DNA of 64,000 nt from Siphonodentalium dalli (Eukaryota > Mollusca > Scaphopoda > Gadilida > Siphonodentaliidae), in assembly GCA_032622095.1 (NCBI GenBank), contig CP136063.1, positions 143,547,950 through 143,611,949 on the forward strand, in the 5' to 3' direction. Below, one piece after another: positions 34,265 to 46,196 of the stretch (position 1 is the stretch's first letter; the number at the start of each line of letters is the position of its first letter). Under the pieces are notes generated by a model. The model searched no databases. It was not told the DNA's origin and was given only the letters and a program-made list of their open reading frames with translations. Both the position numbers and the translations under genes were made by a program.

Positions 34265-35075
34265 TGCCTTCATTGGCAATTTCAGACATAATATAGGTTG
34301 AAATTGTTCTCATAGTTTAATTTTCCAACCTGAATTTAATGAAGAGTGAATGTTTTTTTTAGACCAACACACTCATGACCAACAGTCAAATATTTTCCAA
34401 TGGGCGGTAAAATAATTGGAATTGGAAATTGAATGGCTATCAGTTGGAACACTTCCAACTATACAGGGTGCCAGTTTGAAAAATTCTAGCAGTTGGAATT
34501 CTTGAGGGACTTGCACCTGTTGGGGGGGGGGGGTGTGTGAATCCAAGCCAAATTATGGACTTGCTGCATATACCAGGGACTTGCTGCGTTTACCGGGGAC
34601 TTGCTGCACATCCAGGGACTTGATGCGTAGAGTAGAACCGCAAATTAAATTTACCCACCTGCAAGGGGTGTGGGAGGACAGGGACGTGGCCAGAGGGTCT
34701 CCATTTGTGACGTCCACCTTGGAATTTCCAATTACCCCCCCCCCCATTAAACCAGTAAACCAGACAAATCCCCCAAAGCCCCGCCCTTGGTTATAAAATG
34801 TTCATCTGGTGTCTCAAACTTTCCAACTGTTGGAAATGTCAAACCCCACACCCCCTAAAGTTGGAAAATTCCCAAATAATGGACACTTTCAGACCAAAAT
34901 TTTGACAAAAAAATGAAAAAATATTCTGCTGTTGCCAGTTGGTCTAAAAACAACTTATTCCCCCACTATACCGGTATAATAACTGGTTGGGCATACACAC
35001 AAATAATTGAGAACAATTTCAACCTATGCGGGTAATTGTGGTGTAATATGCTCTAACTATAAAAGTTGTGTTGGA
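34265..35075. repeat. Inverted arrangement of dispersed family A
   Basis: The left part runs ATAGGTTGAAATTGTTCTCA ... TTTTTTAGACCAACAC. The right part gives the same words reversed (TTGGTCTAAAAACAAC ... GAGAACAATTTCAACCTATG). Together they make an approximately 810-bp inverted-end element. The centre has four copies of GGGACTTGCTGC (about 34555-34625), a G11 tract near 34520 and a C11 tract near 34735. Confidence 0.7.
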
Positions 35076-36223
35076 CCGGGTCAGGCATGATTTTCTAGCT
35101 TGAACATTTTTATCAATGTTGAGGAGGAGGAGAATCTCCCAACACCAGACCTGTCACTACGTCCTTAAGGAGGGTGTGAATATAATTACCTGGATTCTGG
35201 ATGTTTGGTCTCGCCCAAGGGATGGTGCCCATATGAATATGCTAAGGTGCATACACCAAATGGAGTGCCCAAGCCATATAATCCTCCCCGAGAAAACCAC
35301 AAAATAAAAAGAATATAAACACCAAATGATAATTTTGCAATTTTAATTGTTCCATTATAGATATATTAGTACATTGCATTCTATGTACAATCGGTTAGTG
35401 TGCATGTATTTTGCTGTGATATTAACCTCTGACAGGGATGAATCCAGGCACTTCATGCAGTGCTAGCCGGCAGGTTGATTATATTGGGACGGGGTTGAGC
35501 AAATTTAAAATTAACACACAACTGAGGGTGGGTTGGGTGCTTGGTGGAAATGGGTATACTCATGTCAGTGGCGAGATACACACAACACTCACTGTCATTC
35601 GCGACGTCCGTGGTAGTAACATTTACCTTTGTTATTCTGGATCAGAGCAAAAGGAAAGTAATTGCAAGTCCCAGTTTTGTCGTTGCTTCTTTCTTGATGT
35701 ATATGTTGAATACAAATGTAATCTAAATTGCTTAAATCGTGATCCACAAATAAAGCGATAAGTGGACTAGCTCACAAACAAATGATATTAATTTGATACA
35801 TGTACTAGTATATGTCGATCAGATTTGGCATTGGTAAGTGCTGCACATGCATTGCAATGAAATGAGTACACCACATTTGCCATTCATGGTCATATAAACA
35901 TGTTGGCCAAATGAATATGTTGTCAGTTTTGTGTGTGTTTGTGTCATTAATTAATTTAGAAACTACAAAACATATAATTATGTACTGTCCGAAAATAAAT
36001 ATTGAGCTTTGGTATTTCACTGACAATTAAATGTGAGTAAAAAATGTGAGTTAAAGATATGTAAGTAAATAAGTTATAGGCAATAACAACAACTTTGCCA
36101 CTTGAGGCGACTCAAGACATTACAATCCACAATGCATTTTATGACTGATCCACTTGGGATTTGGGATGCAAGCGCCCAAGGTGCTCGAAACGATCAAATG
36201 ATCTTGTCCGCCACCTTCTGTTC
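35076..36223. other. No gene recognised
   Basis: The plus ORF at 35438-35761 (107 codons, Cys-rich tail) has no known domain and no clear splice framing. Other ORFs are short. Confidence 0.35.
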
Positions 36224-36488
36224 TATGGGAAGCCAAATTGACATTTAATAAATAATTGAGCTTAAGAGCAATAAGGAATCTCTTTTTTAAGGGAAGTTCT
36301 AATTGCACTTAAGCGCAATAAGGAATCTCTTATTGTGCTTAATCGCAATATTAAAGGAATATTCTTAATGCGCTTAAGCACAATTAGATCTTCCCTTATT
36401 GCGTTTAAGCGCAATAAGAGATTCCTTGCGCAATAAGAGATTCCTTATTGCGCTTATTATTTATTAAATGTCAATTTAGCTTCCCATA
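36224..36488. mobile_element. Family S2 MITE with 6-bp duplication
   Basis: Ends TATGGGAAGCCAAATTGACA and, reversed, TATGGGAAGCTAAATTGACA, continuing TTTAATAAATAAT. Flanked by CTGTTC at 36218-36223 and 36489-36494. Inside are repeated GCGCTTAAGCGCAATAAGGA words. Sequence differs from family S, but termini (TATGGGARGC), duplication length and GCTTAAGC palindromes are shared. Confidence 0.88.
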
Positions 36489-36494
36489 CTGTTC

Positions 36495-38079
36495 TGGTAA
36501 ACTTCCACTTTCCAGTGTTTTTTTATCAGTTTGTTATCTTTACCCCTGTTTATCCCATAGAAAGAATGGAGCTGTCCTGACTGCCAACCATCCACCCCAA
36601 CTGCTGCCACCTCTGCTCTGATTATACTACTACTAACTGGTATATGTTTGTATTATGAACACAAAACATTCAATCACACACTATAACACTACTACATATG
36701 ATTTGTGAGTGAATGCTTTTAACTGTACATATATAGGGCCATATTATGTTGGGAACAAATATAATTACTAATTTGACTCGGAGTTTGTATTTCCACTATA
36801 AAAAAAAAAAATAAAAACATTTTTCTCAGCAACTAATTTTTCTACAAATCAGTTATTGATTGTGATTCTATAAGCGCTAATTATCATCATCAAAACATAG
36901 AATTAGTTTCCCCGATGATGACGTACACGTGTATCGTCTGTGCCTTGGTAATTGTTTTGAACATCGTTTTGTTTACATTCTGGGGATGCTGAAATGGAGT
37001 CTGATAGTAAACAAGTTTGTGTTTGATACAAAACTTTTAATTTACTAATTGGAATAAATACATCTTGCACATGTTATTTGTGGTTTAATAACACACAAAC
37101 AGCCATAAATTGTGATATATACAGCTCAAACGAAAGGTGACCCTTTACTGCCTGAATTGACCCCTTATTGCCTGGATTTCGTGCTATCTTTGCTCGCGTA
37201 TTTTAAACAGAAAGAGCAAAATTTGTGAACATCACATAAGATGTATGATAGAGCTAGGATTTATGAACAAAATGACATATCAATTTTTATCCATTGTACT
37301 TGCACACAGACAGGTGCAGCACAAACATAAAAAGTGACCCTTTACTGCCTGAATGACTGTACTAGGCAGTAGGGGTAGTAACTGTAAATTCCACAGTTGT
37401 AGTTGGTACATTTTCATTCTGTTGCTATACAGTTGAGACTTGAGTGTTTTTGTTGTGTTCCAGTAGTCACTTGCATAAATTTGACAACATTATAATATTA
37501 TAATATAATCATAATGTCATTATTAGATCACTTCAGACACTTGTGTTGTGGTTTTTTCTTGTGAGAATGTTCGCTGGTGTATAATCAGTCTGTGTCTAAG
37601 GTGTCACAGTGTTTACTCTCCGAGGTTGCTCAATTTCTCTCGTTGAGACCCGAGTGTTGCCGCTAACAAAATTCAATAAAAAATGTCAACATTGGCTTTG
37701 ATTAGTAATAACAACAATGTGAATGTCAACATCACGATTCACGGTCATCGTCACTGTCACCCGAACTTCAATTTAAGTCGAGTTTTTAACCAGTTTATCA
37801 GCCAATAGTCGTTGAAATCATATGGAAGGATGTAACGTTCCCACTCAATACCACATTCAATTTCGGTAAACTCCGATAATCGTATTCAAATGCGTGCTCT
37901 AATCAATTAAGTTCGAATTCAGCCAAATGAAAAACTTTGTTCGCGTCATTTTATTTAGTTCAGAAAATTGCATATAGCGCATGCGCGAAACGTAAACAGA
38001 AAAGCCGGTGGGAGTTCGGACTGTTAGAAGGAAGTTCGACCTATTGACAAAATACAGATCAAACTTTCCGTGACGTCAC
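36495..38079. other. No gene recognised
   Basis: AT-rich. GTGACCCTTTACTGCCTGAA occurs twice (about 37138 and 37338), a short dispersed duplication. No exon is supported. Confidence 0.4.
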
Positions 38080-38112
38080 AACACCTAATCACGGATAGCA
38101 GCTATCCTCTAC
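38080..38112 (-). repeat. GATAGCTGCTATC motif, right copy of the inverted pair
   Basis: CCTAATCACGGATAGCAGCT ... CTACCC, the reverse complement of 29877-29912. It is followed at 38114-38195 by two tandem copies of about 42 bp containing CGTAAGTTTTTTCCACCCAG. Confidence 0.85.
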
Positions 38113-38713
38113 CCACCCCGGGAGCGTAAGTTTTTTCCACCCAGTTCTGGGACACCAACCCGGGACCGTAAGTTTTTTCCACCCAGGTCTAGGACACCCA
38201 CCTCCAAAATTGATGAAAATCTTGTAAATTCTACTAAATAATGTGTTGTTGGCAGGGTAAAGGTCTCTCATTGTGTCTGCACCGGAACTGAGAGAACGCT
38301 GATCAAGTACACCCACAAAAAATAAACAAACAAAGCACATGGCTGAAAAATATGCCAACAAAACCTTTAAAAACCCAAATATTTATGGTAATAAAGGTAA
38401 AATACCCACTTTAACAGGATAGTTGTGTCCCTTATAAGCAATAGGACAAAAATGTGTGCATGTGTAAAGTAAAAACACCATCAATTTGATTAAATAAACA
38501 CAGTTTCAGTCCTCTCCGTGTGGGAAATCACTGGTGAGCAATGAGGAGCTTCCCTTAAAATCATTCTAGGCGAGTGGCGAGTAGCTCTCCTACAAAATGT
38601 CGAGGCGAGTAGTATCCCAGCAGGAGATGCCGAAGGCATCTCCCGAAGGCCTGAGGGGGAGAGTACGGGAGGGGGTCTATGTTAGAGGATACCTTCGTGT
38701 ATAATAAGTTTAA
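38113..38713. other. Minisatellite pair, then no gene
   Basis: After the 42-bp tandem pair the sequence is unremarkable up to a GC-richer stretch (about 38560-38680) with AGATGCCGAAGGCATCTC, a perfect short palindrome. This may mark the junction where the 5'-truncated LINE begins. Confidence 0.45.
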
Positions 38714-40383
38714 AAAGCCATGATAAACGAGACAAAAATACGGATGGCTACCCGAATGTTCTACATGATAACAACTTATAGACAATATAACGAGCTAGAT
38801 ATTACACCCACCACAATCCAAGAGGTTATTTTAACTTGCTACTCAATGAATGGGAAAACCAGTAGTGACTTCAACGGAATATCTACAAAACTGATGAAGC
38901 AACCCATATTTTCTGTAGCACAAGCATTAAAGCATATATTCAACTTGTCGTTCGAACAAGGTCATGTTCCCAACAAAATGAAAGTAGCTAAAGTTGTACC
39001 AATACCCAAAAATAGTGACAAGGGGGATATAAACAATTATCGTCCAATAAGCATTCTTCCCGCATTTTCTAAACTACTCGAAAAACTAATGCAAAAACGT
39101 TTAGTTGATTATCTTAATGAATCGGACATCTTATTTAAACATCAGTACGGATTCCGCCCTAACCATTCAACTTTTCATCCCATCATTCATCTACTGGATC
39201 ATGTTGTGAAAAACAACGACAAGCCCACGAAAGATTCCACCGTAGCCCTTTTTCTTGATCTGTCCAAAGCTTTTGACACAATAAACCACGACATCTTACT
39301 TACAAAAATGGAACATTATAGAATTAAAGGCATGGCAAACAAATAGTTTCGAAGCTATCTCAATGAGAGACGACAATACGTAGAATGCAATGGAAGCAAG
39401 TCAAATCTCATAAAAACTGTATGTGGTGTTCCTCAGGGATCCTTACTCGGGCCCATAATTTTCTCCTCTACGTGAACGATATGTCAAATGCAACTACGTA
39501 TACGATGGAACTGTTATCATATGCCGACGATACAACCCTTATGGCCAGTGGACAAAATGAAGCGTTAATCCAAAGTTATGTCAATAACGAATTAAGAAAT
39601 ATATCTGACTGGTGTTGCTGCAACAAACTAGCCATCAATGCTAACAAGAGCCATTTTATGCTCTTGCATCCACAAAATAATGATAAAAAACGGAATACAA
39701 TTAGAATATATCTTAATGGAGCCGAACTTGGACGGATAGGGCACATGCGGAACGAATCATCTGCCAAATGTTTAGGTATCCATATAGATGAAACCCTGAC
39801 CTTTAACAAACACATTTCCATTGTATGCTCAAAAATGGCTCATGCAATTTATTGCATTAATAAAGTTAAACATTTTCTCCCGAGCAAGGCCCTCAAAACA
39901 TTATACTTCGCCCTAATCCAAAGCCACTTAGTTTATGGCATCCAGATATGGGGACATGTTCCAGCAGTGAAGAAACTATATTTATTACAAAAACGAGCCA
40001 TCAGAATTATATGTAACAACAAATATAGAAGTCACACTGACCCTCTTTTCAAACAAGAAAACATTTTAAAAATAGATGACTTACATAAATTACATGCATC
40101 CATGTTCATGCATGACTGGTACTACGATCGCTTACCTGCCTCTTTTTCTGTTTTGTATGACAAGAGAGCAGAGGCCAATAGACGACAACCTAATCCCATA
40201 GTACAAAACAAATTCAGGACCATCTCTTTTTCTAAAATTCTCCCATACCATTCATTCCCCTTAATATGGAATTCCCTAGAAAGTAAATATACATCCAAGC
40301 AATCAAGACATGTCTTCCGAAATCGTATGAAAACGGATATAATTAATACCTATTCAGCGAGCGTTCGATGCAAAAACCGATGA
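38714..40383 (+). pseudogene. CR1-group LINE, 5'-truncated, reverse transcriptase
   Basis: Two overlapping frames. 38720-39346: GKTSSDFNGISTKLMKQ, AKVVPIPKNSDKGDINNYRP, QYGFRPNHST and ALFLDLSKAFDTINHDIL, the RT fingers and palm, ended by a TAG where Trp is usual (MANK*FRSYL). After this, CGVPQGSLLGPIIF lies in the first frame, and a one-base shift near 39455 leads to LLYVNDM and LLSYADDTTLMASG (catalytic YADD) in 39385-40383. The thumb and C-terminus follow (LGIHIDETLTFNKHI, YGIQIWGHVPAV, LLQKRAIRIICNNKYRSHTD, FPLIWNSL). No endonuclease is present, so the copy is 5'-truncated, the usual product of aborted reverse transcription. Few lesions mean it is fairly young. Confidence 0.9.
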
Positions 40384-40830
40384 TATTGTATAAACGATAC
40401 ATAATTTTCTGCTAACAAATATCAAACAAACAAATAAAAAAGTATACATGTTAATTAAAATATTCCCAAGACCTCACTCTCATTATTCCTACTCGGTTCC
40501 ACTGACACATGTATATTCATAGTATTCATTCATTATGTCGACCACGTAGGTGCCTTTACATGTGAACCACTCTTCGTATCATCGCCCTAACAAAGCCTAT
40601 TAAAAACCCAGTCTGCACACGATGAACGTAACCCAAAAAACAATCAAATTCATTCTGCCATCTACATCGTATAATCTGGCACCACATTCAGGGTGATAGG
40701 AAGACAGTCAGTCATGACTATATCACCCCCTAACAATATACATGTATAGTCTATTAATATTATATTTATTTGTAATTGTACTTTCCATGTGTGTATATTG
40801 TAAATAAAATTATCCTATCCTATCCTATCC
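40384..40830 (+). repeat. LINE 3' UTR and (TATCC)n tail
   Basis: Non-coding 3' region ending AATAAAATTATCC followed by TATCCTATCCTATCC. The short tandem tail supports the CR1 group. Confidence 0.75.
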
Positions 40831-41750
40831 ACCATACAAACCCTTTATTTTAGCGAAATATAAACTTGTTCCAATAAGAACTAAGGAAAGGAAGTCAAAT
40901 GTGCGAAATAAATGTGGTCTTTAACTATGACTAAATGTGGTATATATACAAATGTGTATATGTTATTATATGCAGACTGTCTTTATATTACATGGCGACT
41001 TGAAACGCAAACACTAATTAATCGTACAACATCATCGAGAAAACGTTTCCCCGCACATTTGACAACAGGTTCCTCATAAAATTGATAACCCCACCAACGG
41101 GCTACTTCATCTACGACCCCTGTCACAGAAATGTGCGGAACTTTGTGAGCACATAATAACCACATTACCTGGAATATATTCTGCGCCAGTCAACGTCAGA
41201 TATACTGTATACAGTAAAAACTTGACTTTAAGTATCCTGTGTTCAATATTCGCACCACACGCAACACACGCACCACATACATTTTTACTTTGTCACCACA
41301 CGCACCAGCACACAAGTTCTCTCTTACACAGTGTGAAATACATGGGTTGAAATGACAAAGTAAAATTAAGCACATTCGCCAAGCCCGAGTAATAATTAAT
41401 CAAATCAGATTTGCCTGTCGCAATGCCTCGGTGTTGACCGTGACTTATAACGGATACGATTTTTGCTCACACGAACGAATACCGTTTTCTTTCTGTGTGC
41501 ATGTCTATATCAACCCGTTTACACTAGTATGCGTGTAGAACTGTATACATATCTACACCAGTGTACACGCACCCATAGTTGTATAAATCATATTGAAGGA
41601 ACCTGTCCATATCCGAGCAAAGCTCGCGTGAGAATGAAACAACTGTGACATAACAACAATCGGCAGTCGCCAGTCAGACACGCCATCACTCTAGATTATT
41701 TACAGCTCTTTGACTGATTGTTTGAGAATTCTGAACCGCGATGAAGAAAA
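40831..41750. other. Mostly no gene; one weak exon candidate
   Basis: On the minus strand 41165-40983 is open for 60 codons and reads protein-like (VDEVARWWGYQFYEEPVVKC). It is preceded by an AG (ATATTCCAG) that could be an acceptor. No family, donor or poly(A) signal supports it. CACACGCACCA repeats lie near 41250-41320. Confidence 0.25.
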
Positions 41751-42156
41751 GTCGGATTCGTCATCTCAACGTCATCTCAAGTTTAGCCTCGGTAAAGCTG
41801 GTTTAGCTGGACCACCGAATTAGATGGTTTTGTTGCCGGATTAAGCTTATAAAAAGCAACACAAAATATCGAAGTGCTTCTCGCTTATAAATTTCCAATC
41901 AAAATATGCTCGCTGTCGTAATTATTGATTTTCGCAATCAATAAAACGAGGCGGTCCGCATTAGGAAAGTACGATTAATTATCTCGACAACACAGAGACT
42001 GCTAAACCACTGGGCTGGCTGGACCAGGTTTAAACCAGAGATGACGAATGCGTCACTTAGATCTGCGGTCTCGGATTTAAACCACGGATTTAGCTGACTC
42101 ACAAAAAACCTAGATATTTACGTAGACCATGTTTAAACCTGAGATGATAAATCCGG
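41751..42156. mobile_element. Probable MITE, GATGAC-rich inverted ends
   Basis: Left GTCGGATTCGTCATCTCA and right (reversed) GCCGGATTTATCATCTCA are inverted, followed by AAGTTTAGCC / GGTTTAAAC words. Internal GGTTTAAACCAGAGATGACG blocks repeat the pattern. Target duplication not seen. Confidence 0.55.
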
Positions 42157-42250
42157 CCATATAATTCGCTCTCTTAAGAACTAGTTCGAGCTTCAGTACC
42201 ACAGTTATGGTATCAAAGTATTACTTTTACCGATTAACCAACATATCCTC

Positions 42251-42602
42251 GCGCAAATACGCACATAATCGACATATACAGTGAAATAGGTACATACATG
42301 TAATGTGATTATTTGTTTCTAAAATAAGCAGATAATGGAGTCATGTCCGTTATTTCTGTTTATGGCGCGGGCCACAGTGAAAACACACGTTGAAGAGTGT
42401 ACCCTCGAGAAGTAGTTAATTGGCTTATATTTGTCATTGTGCGGACATAATCAGCTTAGAATCGTCTCATTATGAATCTATAATGTGACTAATAAGATAT
42501 CATTTTCAGCACATCATCGACTCAAATGAGGCGATTCTCAGCAGATTATCAACCTAAATCAAGTTCTATTGTAATCAGATAATGTGCGGATTTTTGGGAG
42601 AA
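42251..42602 (+). mobile_element. CGCACATTATC MITE, copy 1
   Basis: Ends CGCAAATACGCACATAATCG and, reversed, CCCAAAAATCCGCACATTAT. Internal words GACTCAAATGAGGCGATTC and TCATTGTGCGGACATAAT are shared with an inverted copy at 55800-56100. Confidence 0.7.
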
Positions 42603-44089
42603 CAGGCAGAATTTTCACTTGGGTACCCTCAATTGTATAAAATAATCATATTTTGTGGAAAATGTGATATATTGGGATACACGAAAGCACACACATTTTG
42701 GTGTTGATAACACAGCATAAATGCCTGGACGGTTTGCCATTGATGCCTACTTATTATTGTCACGCAGCCGACACCATTAGTGCGCCCTGTTTTAGAGGTA
42801 GACTATCAGATGATTAGCTCATGACTTGGATATCGTAATTTTTCTGCAACGAACTAATGAATGATACACATGTATGTGTCACCAAGTGTCCCCTAACGCC
42901 AGGTATATCAGTACAAGAACTTCTGCATGTATATATTGACACGCGTTCGTACTGTGGAACTTGATTGCAGAACGGTTGTTGGTTAAACCCGTGTCACGTG
43001 ACGTCGCACACGATCCCCAACTAACATAGTCCATGCAAGCAACTTGCAATGCGAAGTGAGGTGTAACATTGAACATCTACCATTCTACGTATAACACATG
43101 TTGTATTTAAGCACTTTGACGGAACAAATAAAAAGTTAAAACAATAATTCCGATTGCTAATAATTCCAATTCTGATCCCAATTTGACAAGTTGTGAGAAT
43201 GTTGACGTTAATTTGCTTGATATAGTGGTGGAATTGAAACACTGTTCAAGTGGATACACTCACATTCATGACAGTGATTGATAAGTTGAATCAAGGTGGA
43301 CAATTAACTTAATAGATCTGCCGAATTATTCTGACATTATTTCAATGAAACTGACATTGCTTGTAGACTGCATTCAGTGTATTAATTATAGTATCATGAG
43401 TCGTGAAATGATTTCCGAAGATTGCCTTGAGGGGTGTACCGAGTACACACGTTGATTAGTGACGTTGTGGTGCTAGTTTGTGGAATCGATCATGTCATAT
43501 TGCCACTAATCCTAGGTACAGGGTTAAGAAACGTACACCGCCATGATGAAACATTACGTGCTTCCATCGCGAATAGTAGTGACTCGAGTAAGTGAGTCGA
43601 TTCAAGGTGGAAAATGAACTGAAACAAAATGAGCAGCATTACTATGAGTCAACATGGGTGACTCATTCTGGGAATTCCATGGAACTGATAATATTAGTTT
43701 GTTATGATGACTGAAATTGAACAGTGATTTGAACAGATCTTGTCGTCTTCGTCAAAACAGAGTTTTTCCAGACAGAAATGAGCAACTAATACCTTGATCA
43801 CAATACGATGCTATGCTCAGAAATACACATCGTCCGCAATCAGTACCAGTCGTTCTGTTATGGCAATGCTTGCAATGTAGTTTCACGTAATATACACTGC
43901 CAAGTTTGGTCTGTGGATTACTTTGTATGGGAATACATATATTTTTATTTTGGGTTTAACGTCGTTTTGTCGCTATGCCATATGCCGGTTGAAATAAACT
44001 GTATCAAAAACACAAGAAGCATATAGATATCAGTGAATTAGTCTAAAACCGACCAGCATGTAATAATTACACGGCAACTGGGGCAATAT
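42603..44089. other. No gene recognised
   Basis: AT-rich; some partly repeated words (GATTCAAGGTGGA near 43290 and 43600). Short ORFs have no support. Confidence 0.35.
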
Positions 44090-44580
44090 CTACCATGTTC
44101 CATATTTTGACGGCCAGTTTGATGGCCATTTTGAGCCAAAGTAAAAAATTTGGTTCATTCCTTGTTGAAATATGAATAGAAGCCCAACTGTATTATTTTT
44201 TGTGAAATTTTATACCACGTTCTGTAAAATCAAATTTTATGGGATCGGAAAGGACGAAGACCCAAAGAATTGTTTTTCTTCATTACCTAAATGATCAGTT
44301 AATTTAAAAATACAAAAATAAGGTCACAATCCTCAACCAAACAGCAGAAACTGATCTAGAAGATATTAGTGAAAATGCGTCATATTTTCCAATTCCGGTG
44401 GCCATTTTGGCGGCCATTTTGAATATATGAAATTTATTCATACCTATAAATAAGGAGTACTCAATTATCAATAGAATGACATATCGCACGACATAATACT
44501 TCATAAACTCCCTGATTGATTGCGAATTAAAATTTACCAGGTCAGATATTCAAGTTTGGCGGCCATCCTGGATTCAATGA
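44090..44580 (-). repeat. Diverged copy of the ATGGCGGCC repeat
   Basis: GGCCATTTTGGCGGCCATTTTGA-type blocks occur near 44112, 44397 and 44555, resembling the blocks in the arms of the 46195-51130 palindrome but more decayed. Confidence 0.6.
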
Positions 44581-44819
44581 CATCGAAACATCTGAACAAT
44601 GACTACCTATATACATCCCTGTGCTCGTGGAATGTTATAGAAAACTGCCCTGTCCTATATTCTCGTGGAAATATCGGTATTGTTCATAGTCTAATTACGT
44701 TATGCATACGTAAGTTCAAACACTGTACTTTTTCGGATATATCTTCATAATAGATAAAAAATCATATCATCGGTGTCATTTTAAGAAAAATATCGAGTCA
44801 GGTTCCCTTGCAACGTAAC

Positions 44820-45420
44820 TCCAGGTATACATATGAACCTCACCAATGATCATATAATCACACGTGTTCTACACATACCACTCGCTCATACAGCCACACG
44901 TGTGTTTACCCGTATACATAAAACGTTACCATACATATATGAATCACCATACATGCACACCATGTATTCTCATACATCTGACCCATAACCATATAAATAA
45001 CTCCATGTATGCCTATTCACCACATTGGTGATCACAGTCACTCATTGTACACCTATTCATCTGACCAATGGCCGCACAGTCAGTCCCTGTACACCTATTC
45101 GCCACATCCCATGGCCATATAGCCACTCGATATATACATATACACCACCACATGACAGTCACTCTAGATGTACATATACACATCACCACTGACCATACAT
45201 TCCTTCCAGATGTACCAATGCTTCGCACACATGGCCAATCATACCTTCCAGACTTGTATATACGCCCCACACATGATAATTCAGCCATTCGTATACTCAT
45301 GCATGCCGCAATACAGCTACTCCCTGTGTACATCCACCCATGACAATATTCATCCACGACATATATAAATATACATCCCACCCATTACAACAAGGGCACT
45401 CCCTATATACCCACACGCTA
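44820..45420. repeat. Degenerate CAT/CCATACA minisatellite
   Basis: About 600 bp of loosely repeated CCATATAGCCACTC, CACCACATGAC and TGTACACCTATTC words, units of roughly 45-60 bp. It opens ORFs on both strands (45013-45381) that are not genes. Confidence 0.7.
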
Positions 45421-46194
45421 AGCCGTTTAAAGTCGGGGTGACACAGCGGAGGACGGAGCCTTTTTTCTGCGCATGCACGTACGTCTATTCATTTCCTCGA
45501 ATTTGTTCAGGAAATTGTCATTTACATATGAGTTCCTCGGCACGCCAGTGTTTATTAAAATGCGCACATAACAACATTACCGAACGCTTCGTTGGCTGCC
45601 ACAGTTGCACATGAAGCCAAGTATAAGATCAATACTAGTCGATGGGGAGGCACTATCCGAACCATGTCACTGATATCGCTAACTCTTAGATGGCATGATA
45701 ACTGACAACTATAAGCGTCCAGTAAAACACATTTCGTGGCCCAATGTGGTACTTTCAGAATATCAAGTCTCCCAAAACTTAATGCGACCTGTATCTTTAC
45801 GGTGTCTGACTATAGCCGGTATGCACAATCTCCGTGACTTCGTGGTCAGCGGTTATGGGTCTGACGGGTGACAGGCTTGGCAAAATTAATGAATTACCAG
45901 TCTTTGGTTTACGTAAAATCTGTAGATATTATTGGAAGCAATGATGCGCTGGTTCTTAATTGAGTTGAACGTTATTTATGTAGGCATTTCCATGCGTGCA
46001 TCAAGATAAATCTATGACATAACAGTATCGGCATTGAACCAAACTATATATCACAGTATCCAGTCCTTCACATACAATAACGCTCGTGGTTATCTACTAT
46101 ATACGCTGTTAGAAAAAATTCCCGTCGCTTTTACGGTGTCATACCGCGCAACATCGCTACCAACATTGGAGCGTTAAACATACGGTCAGGCTGT
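45421..46194. other. No gene recognised
   Basis: Unique-looking sequence before the giant palindrome. No exon support. Confidence 0.4.
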
Positions 46195-46196
46195 TA

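Noticed and set aside
45013-45381. Long ORFs on both strands with Cys/Trp or His-rich peptides
   Set aside because: Both strands open over a degenerate minisatellite; no domain.
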